Source: Algoriphagus sp. CAU 1675 (lineage in GTDB: Bacteria; Bacteroidota; Bacteroidia; Cytophagales; Cyclobacteriaceae). From it: DNA of 64,000 bases. Where the stretch lies: the NCBI RefSeq assembly GCF_029222925.1, contig NZ_JARHUI010000003.1, positions 479,721 to 543,720 on the forward strand. The letters run 5' to 3'. Numbering within the stretch: position 1 is the first letter of the stretch; each line of letters begins with the position of its first letter. Positions 1 to 8,254 of the stretch are shown one piece after another. Below the pieces are notes generated by a model. The model saw nothing but the letters and a program-made list of their open reading frames with translations, did no database searches and was not told where the DNA came from. A program made the translations under genes and the position numbers.

Positions 1-193
1 TTGAAACAGGTTCCCCATTTTGGGTCACCAAAATCCGGTCTCTCCTGTAAAGCCCCATCATGGCTTCCAGAACATCCTCCATAAACAAACTCCAATCTTC
101 TGGAAACATTTGTTGTACTACTTCGGAAGGGCAAAAACTCTTTCCCTTTTGCTTTCTGCACATTTCCAATATGGCTGTCTCAAGAATATCCAT
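1..193 (-). CDS. DUF3253 family protein, 5' part only
   Basis: Reading the minus strand from an ATG at 193-191 gives 64 codons open to the window edge, so the C-terminal end is missing. The peptide begins MDILETAILEMCRKQ and continues with FCPSEVVQQ, an EDW motif and RRDRILVTQNG. This pattern (a Cys-Pro-Ser-Glu-Val stretch, a D-W pair, then a basic segment ending in I-x-V-T-Q-x-G) is what I remember of the small DUF3253 domain, whose function is unknown and which is predicted to be a winged helix. An AGAAG stretch lies just upstream of the ATG. The family call is from memory of the motif order; the reading frame itself is clear. Confidence 0.7.
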   Translation of the reverse strand, partial: MDILETAILEMCRKQKGKSFCPSEVVQQMFPEDWSLFMEDVLEAMMGLYRRDRILVTQNGEPVS

Positions 194-272
194 TACTTCT
201 TTTCAGAATCAATATGAAGTTAAAGGATAGAAGCAGAAAGTAAAACTTAATAACAACTGATTTTCTAACCTT

Positions 273-473
273 TTAATCCCCCTCTTCCAATTCAAAAATC
301 TCCTCCAAAGGCAATTCAAATACGCGGGCGATTTTCAATGCCAAAACCGTAGAGGGCACATATTTTCCAGCCTCAATGGAATTGATGGTTTGTCGGGAAA
401 CCGAAACCTTATCGGCCAAATCCTGCTGGGTCAGGTTATGTCTTGCCCGCTCAATTTTTATGAAGTTTTTCAT
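273..473 (-). CDS. XRE-family helix-turn-helix regulator (66 aa)
   Basis: A compact 66-residue protein that is almost entirely one HTH_3 domain (about residues 4-60). The recognition-helix region VSRQTINSIEAGKYVPS (about 24-40) is typical of short XRE regulators of the YozG type. These usually sit next to small membrane proteins and control their own operon. Its start overlaps the stop of the upstream membrane-protein gene by four bases, so it is the last gene of a three-gene minus-strand operon. I infer that it binds the palindromic array at 1361-1410 upstream of the operon, which would make the operon autoregulated. No effector domain is present. Confidence 0.85.
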   Translation of the reverse strand: MKNFIKIERARHNLTQQDLADKVSVSRQTINSIEAGKYVPSTVLALKIARVFELPLEEIFELEEGD

Positions 474-931
474 AAAATGAGGTCTAGTGATTGACGCTGT
501 CTATACATGACCCAACGAAACCGGGCTATAAATAGCAGGGGTATGGAATACATGTTGAGCAGGATAAATGAAAAATAATCGAATCCATAGAACAGCAGCG
601 TACCGATGACATTTAAAATGAAATATCCGTAGGTAGCGAACAAAATGGAATCAAGGCGGATCTTTTGGATGTATTCGTCTTCCTTTTTTTCCTTGGTAAA
701 GGCTATTAAAAACAAGCTGATGAACAATAAGATGACCGCAGTTTCATTGGTGAAGTTTTCATCGGAATTACTGAAAATTCCGGGCTTTCGGATATTGGCT
801 ATTTCCAACCATTCAAATTCGAATTCAAAACTTAAGGTCATAAACGCCAATACAGCAGAAGGGACAAAAAGAGCCCATCCAATCCACTGAAAGCGATGTG
901 GTAAGAGTATTTTAGACAACATGGATTTCAT
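470..931 (-). CDS. Small multi-pass membrane protein, function unknown
   Basis: 153 residues with about four hydrophobic segments (near 15-33, 62-78, 95-117 and 121-137) separated by short charged loops, including a KEKKEDEYIQKIR stretch. It resembles its upstream neighbour in layout: two membrane spans, a short loop with E-D-E and K-x-x-R, then two spans. The two are probably distant paralogues. The start overlaps the stop of the upstream gene (928-931), and the stop overlaps the start of the XRE regulator. Membrane proteins paired with YozG-like regulators are common in Bacteroidota and Firmicutes, but I do not recognise a named family and assign no function. Confidence 0.75.
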   Translation of the reverse strand: MKSMLSKILLPHRFQWIGWALFVPSAVLAFMTLSFEFEFEWLEIANIRKPGIFSNSDENFTNETAVILLFISLFLIAFTKEKKEDEYIQKIRLDSILFATYGYFILNVIGTLLFYGFDYFSFILLNMYSIPLLFIARFRWVMYRQRQSLDLIL

Positions 932-1347
932 TTTTCTTTCTTGGATTGGTAAAGCTGTAATTGAAATGCAGCATAGATGTAGAGATTCAATAAGAACAGG
1001 ATCAAATAGGCTGAAAAGAACTCAGAAGTAAAGCGTCCATAACGGACATAACTGATCAGCATAATGGCTCCTATGCCCCAGATCAACCAGTAAAAACCGG
1101 TCTGAAAGGCCTGCAAGCGAAATGATTTAATCATTTCATCCTCTACTTTTTCCCGGGTAAGAATGAGCATTCCGAATCCAATTGCCCAAAATCCATAAAT
1201 GATCTGTGCGACCTCATCCGGATTGAATTGGGGGTTTGAAAATGAAATCCCAATCACCAATAAAACCGGCAAAGGAAAGAATCCTATTGCCACCTTTTTC
1301 CAAGCTGGAGACAGCAAGGGTACATTGAATAGTGAATTAGTCTTCAT
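928..1347 (-). CDS. Small multi-pass membrane protein, first gene of XRE-regulated operon
   Basis: 139 residues with about four predicted membrane spans (near 18-34, 44-60, 78-98 and 110-127). The central loop LTREKVEDEMIKSFRLQ matches the KEKKEDEYIQKIRLD loop of the next gene, which supports an ancient duplication. It is first in a tightly overlapping operon with a second membrane protein and an XRE regulator. The start codon at 1347-1345 lies only 13 bp from the first TTTACTAAATGTA repeat, so a repressor bound there could block both RNA polymerase and the 5' end of the message. Function unknown. Confidence 0.75.
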   Translation of the reverse strand: MKTNSLFNVPLLSPAWKKVAIGFFPLPVLLVIGISFSNPQFNPDEVAQIIYGFWAIGFGMLILTREKVEDEMIKSFRLQAFQTGFYWLIWGIGAIMLISYVRYGRFTSEFFSAYLILFLLNLYIYAAFQLQLYQSKKEK

Positions 1348-1360
1348 AAGTAAATTACGT

Positions 1361-1410
1361 TTTACTAAATGTAGTTTTTACTTTACTAAATGTAAAATAT
1401 ATTTTACATT
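1361..1410. promoter_or_regulatory. Repeat and palindrome array, likely operator of the XRE operon
   Basis: The 13-mer TTTACTAAATGTA occurs at 1361-1373 and again at 1382-1394, spaced exactly 21 bp (two helical turns). The second copy runs into a perfect 22-bp palindrome at 1389-1410 with half-site AATGTAAAATA. The array lies directly upstream of the membrane-protein/XRE operon and about 120 bp from proC. Repeats with helical phasing and a perfect dyad next to a regulator gene suggest cooperative binding by dimers. That the XRE protein is the ligand is inference. Confidence 0.65.
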
Positions 1411-1531
1411 AAATCAAGAAGAATATTTATTAAACCAATACAGAGAAAATGTTTTCATTTGCATTTTTTCAAAAGAAACCCGCCTTTTGTTTACCTTTAT
1501 TCAATCGAATTCATAAAAAATTAGAAAATTG

Positions 1532-2332
1532 ATGATTTCAACATCGAAAATCGCAATCATAGGATGTGGAAATTTGGGTACCTCCATTGCCAATGGATTA
1601 CTCCAAATGCAGGGTTTCCAACCTGAAAACCTGACACTGACTAAACGGAATATCAGCTCTCTGGAAGCCTACCAAAAGCAAGGTGTGCAGGTTCTTACTG
1701 ACAATCAAGTAGCTGTTCAAAATGCAGACATTGTCATTTTAGGTGTCAAACCTTATAATGTTACTCCCATATTGAAGGATCTCAAGCCTTCATTGGATCC
1801 CAATAAGCAGCTCATTATTTCCCTGGCAACGGGAATTTCCCTTGAAGAAATGTATCAGGTATTAGATCCTAAAACTGTTGCATTCAGAGCCATGCCCAAT
1901 ATTGCAGCAGATATCCAGGAATCCATCACTTGCATCTGTGATCAAAATGCCAATGCAGAGCAAGTAAAGTTGATCAAAAAACTTTTTGATTCCATAGGAT
2001 TCACCATTTCCATAGATGAAAGTCTCATGGAAGCAGCCACAGTACTTGGAGCATGTGGTATAGCCTATGTGTTGCGATTTATGAGAGCGATGATCCAAGG
2101 GGGGATACAAATTGGTTTTGATTCCGTGACCGCAAGTAAAATCGTAAACCAAACGGTAAAAGGGGCTGCTGAACTGATGATCCAAAAAAACATGCATCCT
2201 GAAGCAGCCATTGACAAAGTAACCACTCCCAAGGGCTGTACCATTGTAGGCCTGAATGAAATGGAACACCAGGGTTTCAGTTCAGCAATGGTAAGAGGGG
2301 TCATCGCTAGTTATGAAAAAATTGAGAAGTAA
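1532..2332 (+). CDS. proC: Pyrroline-5-carboxylate reductase
   Basis: Catalyses the last step of proline synthesis, the NAD(P)H-dependent reduction of 1-pyrroline-5-carboxylate. The N-terminal Rossmann fold shows ISTSKIAIIGCGNLG, with the dinucleotide motif GCGNLG at about residues 10-15. The second typical block is VILGVKPYN (about 70). The C-terminal helical dimerisation domain includes GCGIAYVLRFM (a GxGxAY-like motif) and the TTPKGCT signature (about 230), where ProC usually has TSPGGTT. Length 266 aa fits the family (260-280). I prefer the ATG at 1532; a TTG one codon earlier is also possible. It stands alone and is followed by a hairpin terminator. Confidence 0.93.
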   Translation: MISTSKIAIIGCGNLGTSIANGLLQMQGFQPENLTLTKRNISSLEAYQKQGVQVLTDNQVAVQNADIVILGVKPYNVTPILKDLKPSLDPNKQLIISLATGISLEEMYQVLDPKTVAFRAMPNIAADIQESITCICDQNANAEQVKLIKKLFDSIGFTISIDESLMEAATVLGACGIAYVLRFMRAMIQGGIQIGFDSVTASKIVNQTVKGAAELMIQKNMHPEAAIDKVTTPKGCTIVGLNEMEHQGFSSAMVRGVIASYEKIEK

Positions 2333-2355
2333 AAATTCAAGCATCAACCTCTAAG

Positions 2356-2383
2356 CCTGTAGAAATCCTACAGGTTTTTTTTT
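2356..2383 (+). terminator. Rho-independent terminator of proC
   Basis: A 7-bp perfect stem (CCTGTAG / CTACAGG) with a 5-base loop, followed directly by nine T, begins 24 bp after the proC stop codon. Confidence 0.85.
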
Positions 2384-2548
2384 GCATTTAAAAAAGGAAG
2401 AGATCCAAAAAAAAATTGAAATCACAAAAGCGTCATTAAAAGGAATTTAACTTGGCTAATGACATTTTTGTAATATCTATTATTGAAATATTACCATTAA
2501 CAAAAAAAACAATAATTTTTAGATTGTTTTTTTTTTAAATCTTTTTAT

Positions 2549-2650
2549 TAGATTTGTCCCGGGTGATAAACAACTTTTGCGATTCCTTTTTCAAAGAACT
2601 GATTTTTAAAGGAAGGATTGTTTGGTACTTTTTCCTCCTTCCTTTTATTG
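2549..2650 (+). ncRNA. Possible small RNA in the proC/tlpA gap
   Basis: The 400-bp gap between proC and the convergent thioredoxin-like gene holds more than its two terminators. TAGATTTG at 2549-2556 fits the Bacteroidota -7 element, with a TTG at 2524-2526 (22 bp spacing, slightly long). About 50 bp further on, a perfect 10-bp stem (AAAGGAAGGA 2608-2617 with TCCTTCCTTT 2636-2645) closes an 18-base loop and ends in T-rich sequence. No convincing reading frame lies between. This could be an RNA of about 85 nt, but the U-tract is weak and I see no known RNA family. The rest of the gap (2384-2520) is plain AT-rich sequence. Confidence 0.22.
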
Positions 2651-2672
2651 CTTAAGTAAGAATTTCTGCTCA

Positions 2673-2708
2673 TTAAAAAACCCCGCTTCTTTTTAAGAGG
2701 CGGGGTTC
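2673..2708 (-). terminator. Terminator of the alaS-gatB-thioredoxin operon
   Basis: Strong GC stem (AACCCCGC ... GCGGGGTT). On the minus strand it is followed by a run of T ending near 2675. It lies 24 bp beyond the stop codon of the minus-strand thioredoxin-like gene. Confidence 0.85.
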
Positions 2709-2731
2709 TTTATGAAATATCGGACTTTACT

Positions 2732-3853
2732 TTAGTCGAAAATCTCTATAAGTTTATTTTCCAGGCTAAGCCCTCTCAAACCTTTTGCAATAATCTTCCC
2801 ATCGGGATCAAGTAAATAAGAGGCAGGAATAGCGTCAATCTTATAGGTCTCGGCAGCTACTGAATTAAAGTATTGCAAATCAGAAATCTGAGTCCAGCTC
2901 AGGCCATCATCGTCAATTGCCTTCAGCCAATCTTCTTTAGATCTATCCAAAGAAACCCCCAAAATATCGAAGCCTTTGTCTTTATACTGAGCATAAAGTC
3001 GAACTAAGTTTGGATTTTCTTCCCGACAAGGCTTACACCATGCCGCCCAGAAATCGATCAGAATATATTTTCCACGAAGATCCGACAGCTTCACCAATTC
3101 CCCATCAGGATTAGGAAGTTCGATTTCCGGAGCGATTTGACCAACAGCCAAAGGTCTGAGTTCATCCAGCTGCTGTTTCAGTTGGAGGACAGCAATGGTT
3201 CCCGGATAATTTTCATTGAGTTTATTGACCAAATCATCAATAAAAGGAAAATCATTTTTAGGGCTTAATAGGCCGATGGCTGCCAAAGAGGCAAAACTAT
3301 CCCCCATACTTGTAATCATTTCTTTAACCTTGGTAGCCTGTCTTGATTCCAATGCCATTGCCTCCAATTGAATCTTTTTTATCTCCTCACTATTATTGGA
3401 ACTCATGGCCTCATAATACGCTTCATTTAGGGTATTCACTTCTAACTGGTAGTCCTGAAACAACTTATCAAGCTTCTGCATTTCTTTAGAATCCACGGAA
3501 CCTTCAATCTGCAGGCTCTCTGGATCTGAAAAATCATAGGCTACTTGCACATCCTCGTCCAGCAAAGCAAGACGCACTGACTTTTGTCCAAATAGATTCA
3601 GATCATAGAAAGTTGGTGTGGTTAGTGCAAGTTCATAGCTAAATTCTCCACCTTCTGAAAGCTCCAATGTATCCAATACTTTAGGCCTGCTGTCAGTAAA
3701 CTGGGATAGAACAATATTTCCACTTGGTGCATTTTGAATCCTTCCAGTAATCTGGATAATCCCCTCTTCTGAACTTGGATTTCCTCCACAGGAGGCAAAA
3801 CCCAAAACTAAACCAAGCCAAATTCCAAGCATATGCTTCTTCATCATATTCAT
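2732..3853 (-). CDS. TlpA-like thioredoxin lipoprotein with N-terminal DUF4369
   Basis: 373 residues. The N-terminus (MNMMKKHMLGIWLGL...FASCGG) is a lipoprotein signal with the acylated Cys near residue 23. An N-terminal beta-rich segment (about 30-130) fits DUF4369. A helical linker follows, then an AhpC/TSA-Redoxin domain (about 235-372) with the redox motif WAAWCKPCREENP and a cis-Pro region (AIPASYLL). Such proteins are anchored in the periplasm and act as thiol reductases, often in disulfide repair or cytochrome maturation; the exact partner is unknown. The ATG overlaps the gatB stop by four bases (ATGA), so it is co-translated with gatB although the functions are unrelated. A terminator follows. 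Confidence 0.88.
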   Translation of the reverse strand: MNMMKKHMLGIWLGLVLGFASCGGNPSSEEGIIQITGRIQNAPSGNIVLSQFTDSRPKVLDTLELSEGGEFSYELALTTPTFYDLNLFGQKSVRLALLDEDVQVAYDFSDPESLQIEGSVDSKEMQKLDKLFQDYQLEVNTLNEAYYEAMSSNNSEEIKKIQLEAMALESRQATKVKEMITSMGDSFASLAAIGLLSPKNDFPFIDDLVNKLNENYPGTIAVLQLKQQLDELRPLAVGQIAPEIELPNPDGELVKLSDLRGKYILIDFWAAWCKPCREENPNLVRLYAQYKDKGFDILGVSLDRSKEDWLKAIDDDGLSWTQISDLQYFNSVAAETYKIDAIPASYLLDPDGKIIAKGLRGLSLENKLIEIFD

Positions 3854-5310
3854 TTGTCTAATAATTCTTGTAGTAATTTCGTGGCAACTTTGGGATCTGC
3901 CTTTCCCTGTGACTTTTTCATCACCAGTCCCATAAACATGCCTATCAGTCCTTTTTTACCGGATTTATATTCAGCAACTTTTGCTTTATTTTCTTCCAAA
4001 ACAAGCTCTACAATTGGTTTTAAGGAAGACTCATCACTTTCCTGAATTAAATTCAATCGATGTGCAATCTCCAAGGGAGTCTCATGTTTGCCCACGAGCA
4101 ATTCAGGATAGATACTCTGAGAAGCCACCGTGTAACTTACTTTCCCTTCGTCAATCAGGGCAATCAAATCTGCCAATTCAGAAGTGGATACTGGAAAATC
4201 TTCAATACCAATATTCGACTCATTGAGATAAGACTTTACAGGTCCCATCATCCAATTAGACGCCGCTTTATAATTCGAAGTTTGCTCACAAAGTTCATCA
4301 AACCACATGGCAATCTCCTTAGTATCCGTCAAAACCCCCGCATCATAATCAGGCAAACCGAATTCATTGACAAACTTCGCATGTAGTTCTCTTGGCAATA
4401 AGGGCATGGTATGCCTTATTGAGTTGAGCCATTCCTCAGAAATTACAACTGGACTCAAATCCGGCTCCGGGAAATATCGGTAATCATTCAAGTCCTCCTT
4501 GGTACGCATGCTTGCAGTTGTACCAGAATTGGCATCAAATGTCCTGGTTTCTGAAATGATCTCCTCACCCGCTTCCAATAAGCCAACAATTCTATCAAAT
4601 TCATGTTCGATGGCCCGGGCAACATTTCGGAAAGAGTTCATGTTTTTTACTTCTACCTTTTTCCCATATTCAGTAGCCCCTTTTAGCATCACGGATACGT
4701 TGGCATCACAACGCAAGGAGCCTTCCTCCATATTTCCGTCACAAACTCCAAGATACATGACCAGCTTTCTGATTTCATTTAAGAAAACATAAGCTTCTTC
4801 AGAGCTTCTCAGGTCGGGATCGGTTACAATTTCTATCAATGGAGTTCCGGCACGGTTGTAATCCACCAAGGTATCCGTTTCTTCAGCAAGGTGGATGGAC
4901 TTACCGGCATCCTCTTCCATATGGATGCGATTGAGATGGATTTCTTTTTTGGTACCATCGGAAAGCCGAATAGGAACTATTCCACCAACACAAATGGGAC
5001 CTTTGTCCTGGGTGATTTGATATCCTTTGGGTAAGTCTGGGTAGAAGTAATTTTTTCTCGAGAAAATATTATACCGGGTAATTTCGGAATTGCATGCCAA
5101 TCCCATTTTGATGGCATATTCAACTGCCTTTTTATTGACTTTTGGCAGGGTACCTGGATGTCCCAAGGTGATTACAGAAACCTGAGTATTAGGTAGCTGT
5201 CCGTATTCAGTCGAATCTGATGCAAACATCTTGCTCTCAGTCATCAACTGGGCATGAACCTCCAGACCGATTACCAATTGGTACTTACTTTTTATTTCAT
5301 CGCTTACCAT
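3850..5310 (-). CDS. gatB: Asp-tRNA(Asn)/Glu-tRNA(Gln) amidotransferase subunit B
   Basis: GatB is the kinase and tRNA-binding subunit of the GatCAB transamidase, which converts Glu-tRNA(Gln) and Asp-tRNA(Asn) to the amidated forms. The 486 residues match the usual length. The N-terminal catalytic domain shows VIGLEVHAQL, FSRKNYFYPDLPKGYQITQ and RIHMEEDAGKS (about residues 12-135). MEEGSLRCDANVSV (about 195) is the GatB signature that includes metal-binding residues. The C-terminus is a GatB/YqeY helical domain. It lies 21 bp downstream of alaS in the same direction, and its stop overlaps the next gene. gatA and gatC are not in this window. Confidence 0.96.
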   Translation of the reverse strand: MVSDEIKSKYQLVIGLEVHAQLMTESKMFASDSTEYGQLPNTQVSVITLGHPGTLPKVNKKAVEYAIKMGLACNSEITRYNIFSRKNYFYPDLPKGYQITQDKGPICVGGIVPIRLSDGTKKEIHLNRIHMEEDAGKSIHLAEETDTLVDYNRAGTPLIEIVTDPDLRSSEEAYVFLNEIRKLVMYLGVCDGNMEEGSLRCDANVSVMLKGATEYGKKVEVKNMNSFRNVARAIEHEFDRIVGLLEAGEEIISETRTFDANSGTTASMRTKEDLNDYRYFPEPDLSPVVISEEWLNSIRHTMPLLPRELHAKFVNEFGLPDYDAGVLTDTKEIAMWFDELCEQTSNYKAASNWMMGPVKSYLNESNIGIEDFPVSTSELADLIALIDEGKVSYTVASQSIYPELLVGKHETPLEIAHRLNLIQESDESSLKPIVELVLEENKAKVAEYKSGKKGLIGMFMGLVMKKSQGKADPKVATKLLQELLDK

Positions 5311-5331
5311 TACAGCGTATATTTCGAATTT

Positions 5332-7956
5332 TTACAGGTACAATGCTCGTGCTTTGGTCACGACATTTTCCAAGCCAGCCAGGTTTTTTCCACCTGCAGT
5401 GGCAAAAAACGGCTGTCCGCCTCCCCCTCCTTGAATTTCCTTTGCCAAATCCCTTACGATCTGACCGGCATTCAGATTCTTAGATTGAATCAGGCTTTCG
5501 TCAAGAATCACTGCGATCTGAGGTTTGTCCTCAATTTTGGCGGCAAGAATAACAAAGGCGTTTGCCACCTCATTTTTCAGCTCGTATGCCAGTTTTTTCA
5601 AAGAATCCGCATTCGGAAGTTCCACCTGTGCAATCAGGGTATTCACACCTTCTTTTTCTACAAATTGCTTGAGCAACTCCGATTTCACACCAGCGGATTT
5701 TTCAAGATATAGGCCCTCAATTTCTTTCTTCAGCTCATTTCTTTCCTGTAACAATGCTTCGATGGCTTTTTTCAGATCCTTAGGACTCTTCAGCATTTCT
5801 TGGATCTCCTTCACCAAATTCTCCTGCTCCCTCAAATAGGTCTCCGCAGCAACTGACGTTATCGCCTCTATTCTTCTTACACCGGATGCAACAGAACCTT
5901 CTGATATAATCTTGAATAACCCGATTTGAGAAGTGGAAGGAACATGGGTACCACCACATAGCTCCACAGAAAAATCCTGGTCAAAAGTGATGACCCGCAC
6001 AAAGTCTCCATACTTTTCACCAAACAAAGCTGTTGCTCCCATTTTCTTGGCTTCCTCAATGGGTACATTTCTCTGCTCGTTCAAAGGAATGTTTTGACGG
6101 ATTTTGGCATTGACAATGTCTTCTACCTGTCTGATTTCCTGATCAGTCATTTTGCTGAAATGCGAGAAATCAAAACGAAGCAAATTCTCATTTACCAAAG
6201 AACCTCGCTGCTGGATATGGTCACCCAAAACCGTTCTCAATGCAGATTGGAGCAAGTGAGTGGCGGTATGGTTATTCATGGTGAAAGAACGCTTATCCGA
6301 ATCCACTTCAGAGGAAAACCGGGATTCAGGTTTTACAGGAAGCTTTTCCACAAAGTGAACGATCAAATCGTTTTCTTTTTTGGTATCGATCACACGGATT
6401 TTTTCCGTCTCAGACACCAACCAGCCGGTATCCCCTACTTGGCCACCACTTTCTGCATAGAAAGGAGTTTTATCCAAAACCAATTGGAACTTGTCTCCTT
6501 TTTTATCCTTCACGACCCGGTACTTGATGATATGAGAGTAGGTCTCAAGAAAGTCATAGCCTATAAATTCCACTCCATTATCCTCATGAACAAAAACCCA
6601 ATCACCGGTTTCAGATTCAGATGCGGCTCTACTTCGGTTCTTTTGCTTTTCCATTTCGGAAGCAAATCCCTTTTCGTCAAGGGAAAGACCACTTTCCCGA
6701 GCGATCAAGGATGTCAAATCCAGTGGAAAACCATAGGTATCATACAATTCAAAAGCAGTCTTTCCAGGGATGACACTTTCTCCATTTTCTTTTAAATCTG
6801 TCTTAATCTGATCCAGCATTTTAAGACCGTGATCCAACGTGCGAAGGAAGGAGGCTTCTTCTTCCTGAATAACCTTAGCAATAAACTCCTGTTGCTGTCT
6901 TACTTCAGGGAAAATATCTCCAAAATGCTCTGCAATCAGGGGAGTCAATTGGTACAAAAACGGCTCTTGGAATCCCAAAAAGGTATATCCATATCGAACT
7001 GCCCTACGCAGAATTCTACGGATCACATATCCTGCCTTGTTATTGGAAGGCAACTGTCCATCCCCTATGGTAAAGGAAATGGCACGGATATGATCCACAA
7101 TTACCCGGAATGCGATATCAGTCTGTTCATTTTCCCCGTATTTCTTCCCTGATTTTTCTTCCAGAAAATGAATAAAGGGAGTAAACACATCTGTATCATA
7201 GTTGGAAGACTTTCCCTGTATGGCACGAACCAAACGTTCAAAGCCCATCCCGGTATCCACATGCTTGGCAGGAAGGTCTTTTAGACTACCATCCGCAAGC
7301 CTGTTGAACTGCATAAATACCAGGTTCCAGATTTCGATCACCTGAGGATGGTCTTTGTTTACCAAATCCCGTCCCGGAACTTCTTGGCGCTCTGAATCCG
7401 GTCTCAAGTCAATGTGGATCTCGGAACAAGGCCCACAAGGTCCTGTATCACCCATTTCCCAAAAATTATCCTTTTTGGACCCCATGATGATTCTGTCTTC
7501 CGGGATGATGGATTTCCAAAAATCATAGGCCTCCTGATCCATTTCCAGATTATCTCCCTGGTCACCCTGGAAAACGGAAGCATACAGGCGATCTTTTGGT
7601 AGCTGATACACTTCAGTAAGCAATTCCCAGGCCCAGTCAATGGCTTCCTTCTTGAAATAATCTCCAAAAGACCAGTTTCCCAGCATTTCGAACATGGTAT
7701 GGTGATAGGTATCTACCCCAACTTCCTCCAGATCATTATGCTTTCCACTTACTCTGAGACATTTCTGGGAGTTTGCTACACGGGGATATTTCGCGACTTC
7801 ATTTCCCAAAAAGGCGTCTTTAAATTGATTCATCCCTGCATTGGTAAACATCAACGTAGGGTCATTTTTGACTACTATCGGAGATGAGGGAACGAATTGG
7901 TGCTGCTTTGACTGGAAAAACTCAATGAAGGTACTCCGTATTTTTTTTGCTTCCAT
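5332..7956 (-). CDS. alaS: Alanyl-tRNA synthetase
   Basis: 874 residues, the normal full length. The class II catalytic core (about 1-450) starts MEAKKIRSTFIEFFQSKQH with the typical PSSPIV and DPTLMFTNAGMNQFKD blocks. The editing domain carries the zinc-site motifs HTATHLLQSAL (about 560) and CGGTHV (about 666). The C-terminal region is coiled coil plus a DHHA1 domain ending in a glycine-rich GGGGGQPFFATAGG stretch. It charges tRNA(Ala) and clears mischarged Ser/Gly. First gene of the alaS-gatB-thioredoxin operon. A TATTTTTG element at 8050-8043 on the minus strand is a good promoter candidate, giving a leader of about 80 nt. Confidence 0.97.
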   Translation of the reverse strand: MEAKKIRSTFIEFFQSKQHQFVPSSPIVVKNDPTLMFTNAGMNQFKDAFLGNEVAKYPRVANSQKCLRVSGKHNDLEEVGVDTYHHTMFEMLGNWSFGDYFKKEAIDWAWELLTEVYQLPKDRLYASVFQGDQGDNLEMDQEAYDFWKSIIPEDRIIMGSKKDNFWEMGDTGPCGPCSEIHIDLRPDSERQEVPGRDLVNKDHPQVIEIWNLVFMQFNRLADGSLKDLPAKHVDTGMGFERLVRAIQGKSSNYDTDVFTPFIHFLEEKSGKKYGENEQTDIAFRVIVDHIRAISFTIGDGQLPSNNKAGYVIRRILRRAVRYGYTFLGFQEPFLYQLTPLIAEHFGDIFPEVRQQQEFIAKVIQEEEASFLRTLDHGLKMLDQIKTDLKENGESVIPGKTAFELYDTYGFPLDLTSLIARESGLSLDEKGFASEMEKQKNRSRAASESETGDWVFVHEDNGVEFIGYDFLETYSHIIKYRVVKDKKGDKFQLVLDKTPFYAESGGQVGDTGWLVSETEKIRVIDTKKENDLIVHFVEKLPVKPESRFSSEVDSDKRSFTMNNHTATHLLQSALRTVLGDHIQQRGSLVNENLLRFDFSHFSKMTDQEIRQVEDIVNAKIRQNIPLNEQRNVPIEEAKKMGATALFGEKYGDFVRVITFDQDFSVELCGGTHVPSTSQIGLFKIISEGSVASGVRRIEAITSVAAETYLREQENLVKEIQEMLKSPKDLKKAIEALLQERNELKKEIEGLYLEKSAGVKSELLKQFVEKEGVNTLIAQVELPNADSLKKLAYELKNEVANAFVILAAKIEDKPQIAVILDESLIQSKNLNAGQIVRDLAKEIQGGGGGQPFFATAGGKNLAGLENVVTKARALYL

Positions 7957-8042
7957 GAAGGTAAACGATGCGCTTGGCTTTATTGTCTTATCTTATTCTT
8001 CGGTAATAAAAAGGATGAAAATCAACCCTTTTAACCGGGACA

Positions 8043-8050
8043 CAAAAATA
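8043..8050 (-). promoter_or_regulatory. -7 element, putative alaS promoter
   Basis: TATTTTTG on the minus strand matches the Bacteroidota TAnnTTTG consensus 87 bp upstream of the alaS start. No clear -33 TTG was seen at the right spacing. The gap between alaS and the next plus-strand gene (7957-8254) shows nothing else I can name. Confidence 0.4.
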
Positions 8051-8254
8051 GAATAAATGATGGGCTAATGTGCATAGAAACGGGGAAATTACGTTCTGAT
8101 CTGTTAGGTTTTGAAATTTGACTTCAATAATCAAAAAAACTTGGATCAAAAGTTCGGCAATCCCCAAACCTAATTTCCGTTTATCTATTCTCCTGCCGTT
8201 TCATTGCCATTTCTTTTCTATTTTAAGGAACTCAATTTAATCCCAAACTCAAGC

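Noticed and set aside
20..217. Open frame on the plus strand at the window start
   Set aside because: It lies antisense to the DUF3253 reading frame, which has recognisable motifs; the plus-strand peptide is low-quality and Phe/His/Leu rich.
6094..6795. Long plus-strand frame inside alaS (233 codons)
   Set aside because: It is fully antisense to alaS, which has all expected motifs; it is a by-product of the alaS coding sequence.
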